A stretch of DNA of 34,535 nucleotides. It comes from CAIWXH01 sp964555675. Its GTDB lineage: Bacteria; Chloroflexota; Chloroflexia; Chloroflexales; Chloroflexaceae. The notes under the pieces were generated by a model. That model did not search any database and had not been told where the DNA came from. It was given only the letters and a program-made list of their open reading frames with translations. The translations under genes and the position numbers were made by a program. The stretch covers positions 1 through 34,535 of the forward strand of contig CAZKTU010000043.1 of NCBI GenBank assembly GCA_964555675.1, read 5' to 3'. Positions 16,477 through 26,672 of this stretch are shown piece by piece (positions within the stretch are counted from its first letter, which is position 1; each line of letters opens with the position of its first letter).

Positions 16477-17877
16477 ATGCTCACTCTGGCGACAGCTGTA
16501 TTTGGGGTTGCGTGGTGGCTCGGGCTGTACCTGATCGCCCGCGATCCGCGCAGCCCCCTGCTGCGGCGGGCGGGCTGCGGCCTGCTCGTGTACGCTCTCG
16601 CGCTCGCCGTCGACCAGTTGCGCGTGGCCATGCCCGAGGCCGAGCTGTTATCCCCGGCCGTCGCCCTCGCCTTCCTCCCCGCGACGCTGTGGGCCGGCGC
16701 GGCGGTCTTGCTGCTGCCCGAGAGCCCGCGCCGCGCGTTGCTCGACGCGCTGTGGCGCCTCGGGCTGCTGCCCGTGAGTGCAGCAGCGCTACTGGCCGCC
16801 GCCCTGGACGGCGCCCTCGCCGCCCCGCCGGCGCCGTCCGCCGTCTACCTGGCCCTGGGGATGCTGGCCGTGCTGCCGCTGGCGGGCGGCCTCGCCCTGC
16901 TGACCTGGGAGCGCCGGGCCCTGCGCCCAGCCGGCGTGGCCGGGGTGATGATCGTGGTGACGCTCTTTCTCGGGCTCGGCACCGGCCTGCTGCTGTTCCC
17001 GGTGGGCTGGGTGCCGCGCGAGCTGGCCCTGCTCGGCATCGGGTTCGACCTGGCCCTGCTCGGCGTGGCTGTCGCGGTCTGGGACGCCTTTGACGCGGGC
17101 GAGACGCTGCGGGCCGATATGCTGCGTTCGCTGATCGCCGCGGGCGGCGCGACGCTGCTCTTCGGCGGGATGGTCGGTCTGGCTGTACACTTCGGCCCTG
17201 GCCCGACGCCGGCCATGGTGGCGCTCTTGCTGGCCACGGTGGCGACGGCGATCGCCACGCAGGTGCTCGGCGAGCCGGTGCAGCGCCTGCTCGACCGGCT
17301 GGCCTTCCCCCAGGCCCCGCAGCTGCAAGAGGCCCGCGCCGCGTTGCGGGCGAGCGAGGCCGCCCTGCCGCGCCTGCACGACGAGCCGCAGCTGGCAGGG
17401 ATGGACCCGGGCGAGTTCACACGGCTCACCAGACGGGCCCTGAGCCACTACGGCGACCTGGCCCGCCTCGCGGCCAGCCCGCTCACGCGGCTGCCGCAGG
17501 TGGAGGCGCGCCTGTTGGCGCGAGGGGCGCCCGACCAGCCGATCGAGCGGGCGGCCGAGCTGCAGGCCCTGCTCGGCGAGTCGATCGCGCGGCTGCGGCC
17601 GCGAGGCCAGGGCGAGTTCGGAACGACCGACGCCTGGCGCTACTACAACGCCCTGTACTTCCCCTACGTCGCCGGGGTGCGCCCCTATCGCCGCCGCGAC
17701 GACCAGAACGGGCACGACGCCCTCGCGCGGCAGGCTCTCGAGTGGTTCGACGCCCAGGTGCCCGAGCGCACGCTGCACAACTGGCAGAACGCCGCCGCGC
17801 GGCTGATCGCCCAGGATTTGCTGGCGGCACTGGGCGCGCGGCGCGAGGCCCCCGAGGGTGTGCGCCGCCAGGCCTGA
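16477..17877 (+). CDS. Multi-spanning membrane protein with a C-terminal soluble domain, unknown function
   Basis: I do not recognise this family. The 466-residue product has eight or nine hydrophobic segments in residues 1-265, then about 200 polar residues presumably in the cytoplasm. The soluble part contains RRALSHYGDLARLAASPLT, a WRYYNALYFPYVAGVRPYRR segment and QVPERTLHNWQNAAARLIAQ, with regular helices and aromatic residues suggesting a small all-helical fold, perhaps protein-binding. It has none of the kinase, cyclase or transporter motifs I know. ATG 16477 starts 3 bp after the mutase stop and has no good ribosome site of its own, so translation is probably coupled to the mutase. No functional link with the mutase is known to me. 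Confidence 0.8.
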   Translation: MLTLATAVFGVAWWLGLYLIARDPRSPLLRRAGCGLLVYALALAVDQLRVAMPEAELLSPAVALAFLPATLWAGAAVLLLPESPRRALLDALWRLGLLPVSAAALLAAALDGALAAPPAPSAVYLALGMLAVLPLAGGLALLTWERRALRPAGVAGVMIVVTLFLGLGTGLLLFPVGWVPRELALLGIGFDLALLGVAVAVWDAFDAGETLRADMLRSLIAAGGATLLFGGMVGLAVHFGPGPTPAMVALLLATVATAIATQVLGEPVQRLLDRLAFPQAPQLQEARAALRASEAALPRLHDEPQLAGMDPGEFTRLTRRALSHYGDLARLAASPLTRLPQVEARLLARGAPDQPIERAAELQALLGESIARLRPRGQGEFGTTDAWRYYNALYFPYVAGVRPYRRRDDQNGHDALARQALEWFDAQVPERTLHNWQNAAARLIAQDLLAALGARREAPEGVRRQA

Positions 17878-17987
17878 GACACCGCCAACTGGCAGCACTT
17901 GGCAGCGTTTTTCGTCGCCATGGCAGCCGCCATGGGGCTATGCTCCGCCTTGACACGAGCTAGACCGGCAGTGTGGCAGGAGCAACC

Positions 17988-18344
17988 GTGGATCGGCTCT
18001 TCTTTTTCATCGGCCTCAGCCTGATCTTCACCCACGAGCTTGACGCCGTGCGGCAGCGCGAGTGGCGGATCTTCCCCGGCCTGGCCTTGCTCGACGACGA
18101 TGCGGGCTTCCAGGTCTTCACCGCGCTACACGTCCCGCTCTTCCTGGCGCTGCTCTGGGGGCTGTTCGGCGGCGGGCTGAACGAGGGGCTGGCCACGGGG
18201 CTGAGCGCCTTCTTCATTGTCCATGTCGGGCTGCACCTGCTGGCGTTGCGCCACCCCGAGAACCGCTTCACCTCCGCGCTCTCGTGGGCGCTGATCGGCG
18301 GGGCGGGGCTGTGCGGGGCGCTGGACCTGCTAACTGGCTCGTGA
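17988..18344 (+). CDS. Small membrane protein, possibly DUF6713-like
   Basis: A 118-residue product with four hydrophobic segments. Conserved-looking features are FFIGLSLIFTHELDAVRQREWRI near the start and FQVFTALHVPLFLALLWGL and FFIVHVGLHLLALRHPEN later, so three histidines (HEL, LHVP, HVGLH) sit in or beside membrane segments. This reminds me of the DUF6713 family, from memory and unverified. GTG 17988 is chosen because CAGGAG lies 5 bp upstream; GTG 17973 is an in-frame alternative. The 110 bp before it hold repeated GGCAGC words and an isolated TTGACA (17950) with no matching -10. It is followed 31 bp later by another small membrane gene. Function unknown. Confidence 0.72.
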   Translation: MDRLFFFIGLSLIFTHELDAVRQREWRIFPGLALLDDDAGFQVFTALHVPLFLALLWGLFGGGLNEGLATGLSAFFIVHVGLHLLALRHPENRFTSALSWALIGGAGLCGALDLLTGS

Positions 18345-18375
18345 GCAGGCCCAATCAGCAAAGGAGACCGACCCA

Positions 18376-18780
18376 ATGACGACCTTCTCTTCGAACCTGG
18401 GTGATCAGGCGTCGCTGCTGCGCCGCGCGCTCTGGATCGACGCCGGCATCAGCTTCGGCGCGGCGATCGCCGCAATTGTGGCGGCGGGCCCGATCGAGAC
18501 CCTGACCGGCATCCCCGCGGCGATCCTGCCGCCGGTCGGCGTGTCCTTCCTCGTCTTCGTGGCCGGGGTGAGCTTCGTGGCGTCGCGGCCCACGATCAAC
18601 CGCCGCCACGTCCAGGTGATCATGGCCCTGAACTTCCTCTATGTGCCGCTCTGTTTCGCCGCGCTGATCTTCGGCTGGCTCTCGCTCACCCCGCTCGGCG
18701 CCTGGATCTTCCCTGCCCAGGCCCTGATGGTCGGCCTGTTCGGTGTAGGCCAGTGGCTCGGCCTGCGCCGCTTGGGTTAG
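18376..18780 (+). CDS. Small four-helix membrane protein, unknown function
   Basis: A 134-residue product with four hydrophobic stretches (about 22-42, 48-68, 78-100 and 105-128), short loops and a positively charged RRLG end. I see no catalytic motif. AAGGAG lies 8 bp before ATG 18376, a strong ribosome site. It follows the 118-residue membrane gene closely on the same strand, so the pair probably forms a small operon. A perfect hairpin (18793-18815) lies 12 bp past the stop. Confidence 0.75.
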   Translation: MTTFSSNLGDQASLLRRALWIDAGISFGAAIAAIVAAGPIETLTGIPAAILPPVGVSFLVFVAGVSFVASRPTINRRHVQVIMALNFLYVPLCFAALIFGWLSLTPLGAWIFPAQALMVGLFGVGQWLGLRRLG

Positions 18781-18792
18781 GGCGGCGGGGGT

Positions 18793-18815
18793 GTGGGGGA
18801 GCCTGGCTCCCCCAC
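18793..18815. terminator. Perfect 23-bp palindromic hairpin between convergent genes
   Basis: GTGGGGGAGCC and GGCTCCCCCAC flank a single T. It separates the plus-strand small membrane gene from minus-strand thiP and touches the duplicated 55-mer, so in the true sequence it would lie directly after the thiP stop. It probably terminates both directions, although neither side has a good T-tract. Confidence 0.6.
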
Positions 18816-19025
18816 TCAAAACTCTCCGCCCGGCGGACGAACACGCTCGAGGACGAGGAAGGCCCCGGCGNNNNNNNNNNNNNNNNNNNNNNNNNNNNNN
18901 NNNNNNNNNNNNNNNNNNNNNNNNNNNNNNNNNNNNNNNNNNNNNNNNNNNNNNNNNNNNNNNNNNNNNNTCAAAACTCTCCGCCCGGCGGACGAACACG
19001 CTCGAGGACGAGGAAGGCCCCGGCG
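18816..19025. repeat. Exact 55-bp duplication flanking a second 100-N scaffold gap (N at 18871-18970)
   Basis: Bases 18816-18870 and 18971-19025 are identical. The copy right of the gap is the genuine end of thiP, with its stop codon at 18971-18973; the left copy repeats the last 17 codons plus the stop. The same 55-bp length as at the first gap indicates an assembler k-mer overlap and not a biological duplication. Confidence 0.92.
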
Positions 19026-20719
19026 GTGACCAGCATGAGGATGGTCGAGAGGGCCAGAGCCTGGCCGTAGTTGAGCGCCCCCGGCTGACCGAGAAAGCGG
19101 AAGATCATCACCGGGAGGGTCGGGGCCTCGGGGCGGGCCAGCAGCAGGGTCGCCCCGAACTCGCCCAGCGACACCGTGAAGGCGAAGATCGCGCCCGTGG
19201 CCAGGGCCGGGGCGAGCTGGGGCAGCTCGACGCCCAGCCATGCCCGCAGGGGCGACGCGCCGAGCATGGTCGCGGCCTCGCGCTGCCGCGGCGAGCGGGC
19301 CCGCAGGGTCGGCAGCAGGGCCCTGATCACGAAGGGCAGGGCCACCAGGGTGTGCAGCAGCGGGATCAGCCACGGCGAGGTGCGCAGCCCCGCCAGGGCC
19401 GGCGTGCTCAGGGCCACCAGGTAGCCCAGGCCCAGGGTCGCCGCCGAGACGCCCAGGGGCAGCATGAAGAGCGCGTCGAGCACGGATGAGGGATGGAAGG
19501 ATGGAGGCTTGCGCACCCGCCCTGGTGCTCCAGGGCGGGCGAGCATGTACGCTGCCGGGACGCCGATGAGCAGGGCGAGGGCGGTGGTGGTGGCGGCGAT
19601 GCGCAACGAGTTGGCGATGGCGACGCTGGGGGGGACGAAGAAGGCCGAGCCGGTGCGGTTCTCGCCCAGGGCGGCGTAGGCGGCCAGGGTGAGGGGCGGC
19701 CACTCGCCCGGCGGCGCGAGCAGCGAGCGCAGGGCCAGGGCGACCAGGGGCGCGCCCAGCAGCAGCGTGATCACCAGAATATTGGCCCAGAGGAAGAGCC
19801 GCGCGCCGAGGCTGGCGGGCCGGCGCGCGGTCGCGCCACGGGGCTGCAGCTCGAGGGGCACCGCGGCGCGGGCGGCCAGACGGGTGTAGGCCAGGCTCAG
19901 CAGGAGCGTACAGGCGGCCTGGACGAGGGCCAGGGTGGCGGCCACGTCGAGCCGCAGGAGTTGGGCCGTCTGCCGGTAGATCTCGACCTCGAGGGTGGCC
20001 AGGCGCGGCCCGCCGAGGATGACGATCACGCCGAAGCTGGTGAAACAGAAGATGAAGACCAGCAGAGCGGCCGCGCCCACGGCCGGCAGCAGCAGGGGCA
20101 AGGTCACGGCGAGGGTCGCTCGCCAGCGGGGCGCGCCGAGCATGGCCGCGGCCTGCTCGAGGCGCGGGTCGAGGTTGGCCCAGAAGCCGCCCACCAGGCG
20201 CAGCACCACCGTATAGTTGTAGAAGACGTGAGCGAGCAGCACGATGCCGAGGCCGCCCGCGAGGCGGGGCGCCCTGAAGCCCGGCCCGAGGGCCCCTTCG
20301 AGGCCGCGGCTGATCAGGCCCTGGGGGCCGAGCAAGGCCCCGAAGGCCACGGCCACGACGACGGTGGGCATCACGAAGGGCACCCCCGAGAGGGCGCGCA
20401 GCAGCTTTTTGCCCGGGAAGTCGAAGCGCGCGAAGACGTAGGCCCCGGGCAGGCCGATGGCGAGGGTCAGGGCGGTCGAGAGGAGGGCCTGCCAGAGCGT
20501 GAAGCCGAGGACGCGCAGATAGTAGCCGTCGGCCAGAGCCTCGCCCAGGGCGCCGAGGCCATCGGCGAAGCTCAGCCGCAGAATGGCCCAGAGGGGGTAG
20601 AAGAAGAAGATCGCGAGGAAGGCGACGGGGAGCACGAACACAAGCGACGACAGACCGCCGACGAGGATCTGCAGCTGCTCGCCGGCCGTCGGTCGTCGCC
20701 TGTCGGTGGTCGCACTCAC
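18971..20719 (-). CDS. thiP: Thiamine ABC transporter permease, two fused permease halves
   Basis: A 582-residue inner-membrane permease with about 12 hydrophobic segments and two binding-protein-dependent permease domains. The first (about 95-290) carries LEQAAAMLGAPRWRATLAVTLP; the second (about 375-580) carries QREAATMLGASPLRAWLGVELP. These are the EAA loops that dock the ATPase. GTG 20719 overlaps the thiB stop as GTGA, so the genes are translationally coupled; GTG 20740 is possible but less likely. The thiamine assignment comes from the TPP riboswitch upstream of the operon and the ThiB-like partner. No ThiQ ATPase follows before the gap, so the ATPase must lie elsewhere or be shared. 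Confidence 0.92.
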   Translation of the reverse strand: MSATTDRRRPTAGEQLQILVGGLSSLVFVLPVAFLAIFFFYPLWAILRLSFADGLGALGEALADGYYLRVLGFTLWQALLSTALTLAIGLPGAYVFARFDFPGKKLLRALSGVPFVMPTVVVAVAFGALLGPQGLISRGLEGALGPGFRAPRLAGGLGIVLLAHVFYNYTVVLRLVGGFWANLDPRLEQAAAMLGAPRWRATLAVTLPLLLPAVGAAALLVFIFCFTSFGVIVILGGPRLATLEVEIYRQTAQLLRLDVAATLALVQAACTLLLSLAYTRLAARAAVPLELQPRGATARRPASLGARLFLWANILVITLLLGAPLVALALRSLLAPPGEWPPLTLAAYAALGENRTGSAFFVPPSVAIANSLRIAATTTALALLIGVPAAYMLARPGAPGRVRKPPSFHPSSVLDALFMLPLGVSAATLGLGYLVALSTPALAGLRTSPWLIPLLHTLVALPFVIRALLPTLRARSPRQREAATMLGASPLRAWLGVELPQLAPALATGAIFAFTVSLGEFGATLLLARPEAPTLPVMIFRFLGQPGALNYGQALALSTILMLVTAGAFLVLERVRPPGGEF

Positions 20720-21834
20720 CGCAGCACAATCTCCGTCCACTGCTCGATCCAGGCCTCGCGGCCCTGCTCGATCTGCTCGGCGGTGAGCCCGGCGGGCTGG
20801 GCGGGCACCTCGGCGAAGCTGGTGAAGACCTCGGGCAGGGGCGCCGCGGGGCTGGCGGGGTAGACGAACATCTGCAGGGGGATGTCGGCCTGGAGCTGGG
20901 GTTGCAGCATGAAGTCGACGAAGCGGCGGGCCAGCTCCTCGTTCCTGGTGCCCTTGAGGATACCGACGAACTCGACCTGCTTGAAGACCCCGCCGGGGAC
21001 GAGCAGATTGCCGGTGGGCGGCTCGCTGAGCTTGCCCTCGCTGAAGAAGACCTCGGCGGCGGGGCTGGTCGAGTAGCTGACCACCAGCGGGTAGGGGCCG
21101 GCGCCGCTGCTGCCGCTGAACTGCGTATAGTAGGCGTCGCTCCAGTCCTGGCTGACGTAGACCTCGTTGGCCCGCAGGTCGGCCCAGAAATCCTGCCAGG
21201 TGTAGTCGCCGCTCTCGCCGAAGTGGGCAATGGTGGCGAGCAGGAAAGCCAGGCCGGGCGAAGAGGTCGCCGGGTTCTGGACCACCAGCTTGTCCTTCCA
21301 GGCGGGCTGCGCCAGCTCTTCGAGGCTGGCCGGCGGGGTGAGGCCGGCCTCGGCCAGGGCGGCCTTATCGTAGTTGATGGCCACATAGCCGAAGTCGACG
21401 GGCAGCAGGCTGTTGCTCGGGTCGAGCTTCAGGTCGGCGGGCAGGTCGGCGATGTAGGGCGACTCGTAGGGCAGGAAGATCTCGGCGGCGAGGGCCCGGC
21501 TGAGGAAGGTATTATCGACCCCGAAGAGCACATCGGCCAGGGGCGCCTCTTTACTCAGGATGGCCTGATTGAGGGCGCTGCCCGCGTCGCCCGCCTTGAG
21601 CACCTCGACCTTGACGCCCATGGACTGCTCGAAGGCGGCCAGGACCTCGGCGCTGATGCTGAAGCTATCGTGGGTCATGACGACTAGGCGCGCCGGCGCC
21701 GCGGGTGTGGCGGCGGGCACGCTGCCGGCGGCGGGCGTGGTGATTGGCGGGGCGGTGGGACGCTGGGCCGCGGGCTGCCCGCAGGCGGCGAGCAGCAGGG
21801 CCATGGCGACGAGCGGGATGAGTAGCCGGGGCAT
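20716..21834 (-). CDS. thiB: Thiamine ABC transporter substrate-binding lipoprotein
   Basis: A 372-residue lipoprotein: signal peptide MPRLLIPLVAMALLLAACG with lipobox cysteine C18, then a Pro/Thr/Ala-rich linker. The binding domain shows ThiB-type segments: VMTHDSFSIS, LADVLFGVDNTFLSRAL, LLPVDFGYVAINYDK, VVQNPATSSPGLAFLL, WSDAYYTQFS, LVVSYSTSPAAEVFF and RFVDFMLQPQLQADIP. It should capture thiamine (or its phosphates) outside the membrane and deliver it to ThiP. ATG 21834 is chosen because the lipoprotein signal begins there and AGGGAG lies upstream; reading further upstream would translate the riboswitch terminator. Regulated by the TPP riboswitch at 21927-22022. Confidence 0.93.
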   Translation of the reverse strand: MPRLLIPLVAMALLLAACGQPAAQRPTAPPITTPAAGSVPAATPAAPARLVVMTHDSFSISAEVLAAFEQSMGVKVEVLKAGDAGSALNQAILSKEAPLADVLFGVDNTFLSRALAAEIFLPYESPYIADLPADLKLDPSNSLLPVDFGYVAINYDKAALAEAGLTPPASLEELAQPAWKDKLVVQNPATSSPGLAFLLATIAHFGESGDYTWQDFWADLRANEVYVSQDWSDAYYTQFSGSSGAGPYPLVVSYSTSPAAEVFFSEGKLSEPPTGNLLVPGGVFKQVEFVGILKGTRNEELARRFVDFMLQPQLQADIPLQMFVYPASPAAPLPEVFTSFAEVPAQPAGLTAEQIEQGREAWIEQWTEIVLR

Positions 21835-21875
21835 GATGGTCTCCCTCTGCGAAGGACGCAGCATGCTGCGCCCAA

Positions 21876-21912
21876 CAAAAGAGCCGCCGATCTGTAGGGT
21901 AAGATCGGCGGC
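21876..21912 (-). terminator. Riboswitch-controlled intrinsic terminator ahead of thiB
   Basis: On the minus strand, GCCGCCGATCT (21912-21902) pairs perfectly with AGATCGGCGGC (21893-21883) and is followed by TCTTTTG. It lies between the TPP aptamer and the thiB start, so TPP binding probably favours early termination. A 14-bp palindrome (21857-21870) lies between the terminator and the ribosome site. Confidence 0.9.
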
Positions 21913-21926
21913 CAAATGGCTGCTGG

Positions 21927-22022
21927 CGCTTCCCTACGCTGGAATAACCCAGGTCAGGTTCCACGGGTCGGCGGCATCTATCGGGCCGCGATCTCAGCCG
22001 GGCTCACCCGGCACCCCGAGCT
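21927..22022 (-). promoter_or_regulatory. TPP riboswitch (THI element)
   Basis: On the minus strand the conserved core is present in order: CTCGGGGTGCCGGG, then GGCTGAGATC, a variable stem, CCCGTGGAACCTGACCTGG, then GTTATTCCAGCGTAGGGAAGC. This matches the THI-box consensus (GGGGTGC, CTGAGA, ACCTGATCTGG, CCAGCGTAGGGAA). It sits in the leader of thiB-thiP with an intrinsic terminator downstream, so the transporter should be switched off when thiamine pyrophosphate is plentiful. Confidence 0.97.
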
Positions 22023-22042
22023 TGATTAACTTGTTACGGAGC

Positions 22043-22071
22043 AGGGTACCATGGCCACCCCAGCCCGTCAA
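22043..22071 (-). promoter_or_regulatory. Promoter of the thiBP operon
   Basis: On the minus strand, TTGACG (22071-22066), a 17-bp spacer and TACCCT (22048-22043) preceded by TGG. Transcription would begin near 22036, just before the TPP aptamer. The -35 overlaps the stop codon of the upstream gene. Confidence 0.6.
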
Positions 22072-22574
22072 CCGCCCAGCTCGAGCTTGTGGTTCTCGCC
22101 GATCTGCTCGCGGTCGCCGGTGAGCATGGCCCGGGCGAAGTCGATCAGGCGGCCCACGCGGTTACTGCCCGACTCCCAGTACTCGGCCTGGGTGACGCTC
22201 ACCTTGAGCAGGGCCAGGTTGGGGTCATCGGGGCCATTGGGGAACCAGAGCTTATTGGGCTCGCTCCACAGCTCGCGCTGCTTCTGCAGGTCGCGCACCA
22301 CGCGGGCGGTGCCCGACAGCGAGATATAGCGCTGGTCGCCTGGGTCGGCGAAGGCCACGTTGACCTGATGGTCGCCGGCGATATCGCCCACCTTGGGGGC
22401 CGAGGCCTCGGTGAAGAACCAGAGGTCGCCGTCGAACTCGGTCTCCTGCACGGTCATCGGTCTGCTGCGCAGGGCGCCGTCGGCCTCGACCGTGGTGAGC
22501 ATAGCGAACTTGATGCCCTTGATCAGCTTGCGCAACCGCTCGATGCCCTCGGGGCGTGTCATCTCATCGCTCAT
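22068..22574 (-). CDS. Pyridoxamine 5'-phosphate oxidase-family flavoprotein (general stress protein 26-like)
   Basis: A 168-residue split-barrel flavin-binding protein. IKFAMLTTVEADGALRSRPM, FDGDLWFFTEASAPKV, HQVNVAFADPGDQRYISLSGTARVV and LWFPNGPDDPNLALLKV match the stress-protein/pyridoxamine-oxidase-like group. Such proteins bind FMN or F420; the true substrate is unknown and it need not make vitamin B6. GAGAGGAG lies just before ATG 22574. It is transcribed towards thiB but is separated from it by the thiBP promoter and riboswitch, so it is probably a separate unit. Confidence 0.88.
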   Translation of the reverse strand: MSDEMTRPEGIERLRKLIKGIKFAMLTTVEADGALRSRPMTVQETEFDGDLWFFTEASAPKVGDIAGDHQVNVAFADPGDQRYISLSGTARVVRDLQKQRELWSEPNKLWFPNGPDDPNLALLKVSVTQAEYWESGSNRVGRLIDFARAMLTGDREQIGENHKLELGG

Positions 22575-22687
22575 GGGGCTCCTCTCGCTCGTCGAATTGC
22601 AGAGACGCAGCCCTTCTCTGCAAGGGATGTACCAGTGGCGGTTAAACACAACTCTTACACTGGCGGCCCGATTTGCGGGAGGCCGTA

Positions 22688-22696
22688 TGCTACAAT
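22688..22696 (+). promoter_or_regulatory. Extended -10 promoter for clpC
   Basis: TGCTACAAT, 115 bp before ATG 22811. I see no CIRCE inverted repeat and no CtsR operator around it, so the usual heat-shock repressor sites are not evident. Confidence 0.6.
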
Positions 22697-22810
22697 ACCC
22701 CTGCCTGCCGGTCACCCGGCGATTCTGCCGGGGCGCGGCGGGTAGGGCATCGAAGCCCCGCCCGCAACCGCGGTGGGCCGGCCAGCAGCCAGTCAAGTGA
22801 GGCAACCCCG

Positions 22811-25291
<2,481 letters not shown>

Positions 25292-25310
25292 GTCCGTCGA
25301 TGGCTCAAGG

Positions 25311-25350
25311 GGCCCGTGGCGAGCGAATTGGCTTGCCACGGGCCTCTTTA
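25311..25350 (+). terminator. Rho-independent terminator after clpC
   Basis: GGCCCGTGGCGAGC pairs with GCTTGCCACGGGCC (14 positions, one G-T wobble) around a 6-nt loop, followed by TCTTTATATT. It lies 19 bp past the clpC stop. Confidence 0.92.
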
Positions 25351-25417
25351 TATTGATTCTTATACGTTTAAGGAATAAGTGACTATTTTTTAAAATCCGG
25401 GAGGCCGGCACTGCGGT

Positions 25418-26500
25418 ATGCTGGACACTATGACTCAGGCATCACAGCTCACAACCCTCCAGAGTCGGGCTACGCGTCTCCGCGAGGCCCTATCCGGCTA
25501 TAGCTCGTTCATCGCGGCCGCCCGCTCGGCCGACCCTCTGCCCCTGCTGCAGGATCTGGCCTGCGACTGGCTGCGCGCCGAGGAGCTCGAGATCCACGTG
25601 CCGGCCGGCACCGCTCCGCTCAGCTGCGACGACGAGCGCATTATCTGCGGACCCGTGCTGATCGGGCGGCGGGTGGTGGGCCGCATCGAGGCGCGGCGCA
25701 GCAAGCCCTTCGACGAGGACGACAGAGCCCTGCTCGGGGCCCTCGGTCAGATCGTCGGCGCGGCCCTCGACTACTCGCTGCTCCAGTGCCAGCTCGACGA
25801 GCGGGCCGCCCAGGCCCAGGCCAACTCCGACACCCTCGACCAGCTGCTCGCCTTCGGGCGGGTGGTGGTCAGCGGCTCGCCCGACCCGCGGGACCTGGCC
25901 CGTCAGATCGTGATGCAGGTGCCGGCGATGGTCAACGGCGAGCGGGCCTCGCTGCTGCTGCTGCCCGCCGAGCAAGACGACGAGCCGGCCCTCGTCCTGA
26001 GCAACGGCCACTTCACGAGCGCCGAGCGCGCCCGCGAGGTGAGCCAGTATGGTCTGGCCGGGCTGGTGCTGCGCGAGCGGGCGCCGATGATGATCGACGA
26101 GACCGACACCGACCGGCGCTGGCTGGGCCTGCGTCTGAGCCAGAGCGATATGCGCACCCGCTGCGCCATGGCGGTGCCCCTACTCTGGGGCGCGCGGCCC
26201 GTGGGCGCCCTGACGGTCACGACGACCTATAGCCGCCTCTTCAACACCATTCAGCTCAACCTGCTCGAGTTGGTGGCCTGCCACGTCTCGCTGGCCGTCC
26301 ATACGGCGACCCTCGACGCGCGGGGCGCGGCCCTGGCCGCCGGCCTCAGCGCGATGTCCACTTACCTCGAGGCGGCCCTTGTCGAGCTGCGCGCCGGCAA
26401 CATGGCCGCCCTCGCTACGGTGGCCGCCGTGGCCGAGCGTCTGCGCGAGGAGCAGGCCGCCCTGCTGGGCGGCGACTCTGGCGCCCCGCTGCTCGGCTAA
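25418..26500 (+). CDS. Tandem GAF-domain protein
   Basis: A 360-residue soluble protein with two GAF-like ligand-binding domains and no output domain. The first (about 30-130) has PLLQDLACDWLRAEELEIHV, PVLIGRRVVGRIEARR and FDEDDRALLGALGQIVGAALD. After a short helix the second (about 145-295) has DPRDLARQIVMQVPAMVNGERASLLLL, AGLVLRERAPMMIDET, CAMAVPLLWGARPVGALTVTT and NLLELVACHVSLAVHTA. The remaining 60 residues are helical. It could be a sensor partner for a separate kinase, cyclase or anti-sigma system; none is adjacent. Start: ATG 25418 with GGGAGG rather far upstream, or ATG 25430, which would be near-leaderless behind a TATGCT -10. Confidence 0.85.
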   Translation: MLDTMTQASQLTTLQSRATRLREALSGYSSFIAAARSADPLPLLQDLACDWLRAEELEIHVPAGTAPLSCDDERIICGPVLIGRRVVGRIEARRSKPFDEDDRALLGALGQIVGAALDYSLLQCQLDERAAQAQANSDTLDQLLAFGRVVVSGSPDPRDLARQIVMQVPAMVNGERASLLLLPAEQDDEPALVLSNGHFTSAERAREVSQYGLAGLVLRERAPMMIDETDTDRRWLGLRLSQSDMRTRCAMAVPLLWGARPVGALTVTTTYSRLFNTIQLNLLELVACHVSLAVHTATLDARGAALAAGLSAMSTYLEAALVELRAGNMAALATVAAVAERLREEQAALLGGDSGAPLLG

Positions 26501-26545
26501 AGGCGCGCAAGCCCCGCTTCGAGCAGCGAAATGGATGCGGCGAGT

Positions 26546-26575
26546 TTTCAGGGAGGGCGCCTGCCCTCCCTGAAA
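26546..26575. terminator. Perfect 13-bp hairpin after the GAF gene
   Basis: TTTCAGGGAGGGC and GCCCTCCCTGAAA flank the 4-nt loop GCCT, 46 bp past the stop. No T-run follows on the plus strand, so termination is likely but not certain. Confidence 0.65.
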
Positions 26576-26612
26576 CCGTCTCTGCCGCAGATTAGCCTGG
26601 GGCGAATCGGCG

Positions 26613-26618
26613 TATAAT
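26613..26618 (+). promoter_or_regulatory. Putative -10 for the MoxR gene
   Basis: TATAAT, a full consensus -10, 55 bp before ATG 26673. The best -35 candidate at 17 bp (GATTAG) is poor. Confidence 0.5.
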
Positions 26619-26672
26619 ACGGCAGCACCCGCACGCGCCTACGAGAGGCGCCCGCACGCAGTGGAGCTGCTG

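Noticed and set aside
17950..17955. TTGACA as a -35 for the small membrane genes
   Set aside because: No -10-like hexamer lies 16-18 bp downstream.
18816..21386. An 856-codon minus-strand frame across thiB, thiP and the N gap
   Set aside because: It is rich in Pro/Arg/Ser with no domain and is out of frame with the well-supported thiB and thiP.
21857..21870. 14-bp palindrome as a repressor operator before thiB
   Set aside because: It lies inside the transcribed leader, between the riboswitch terminator and the ribosome site. The riboswitch already explains regulation, and a short palindrome alone is weak evidence.
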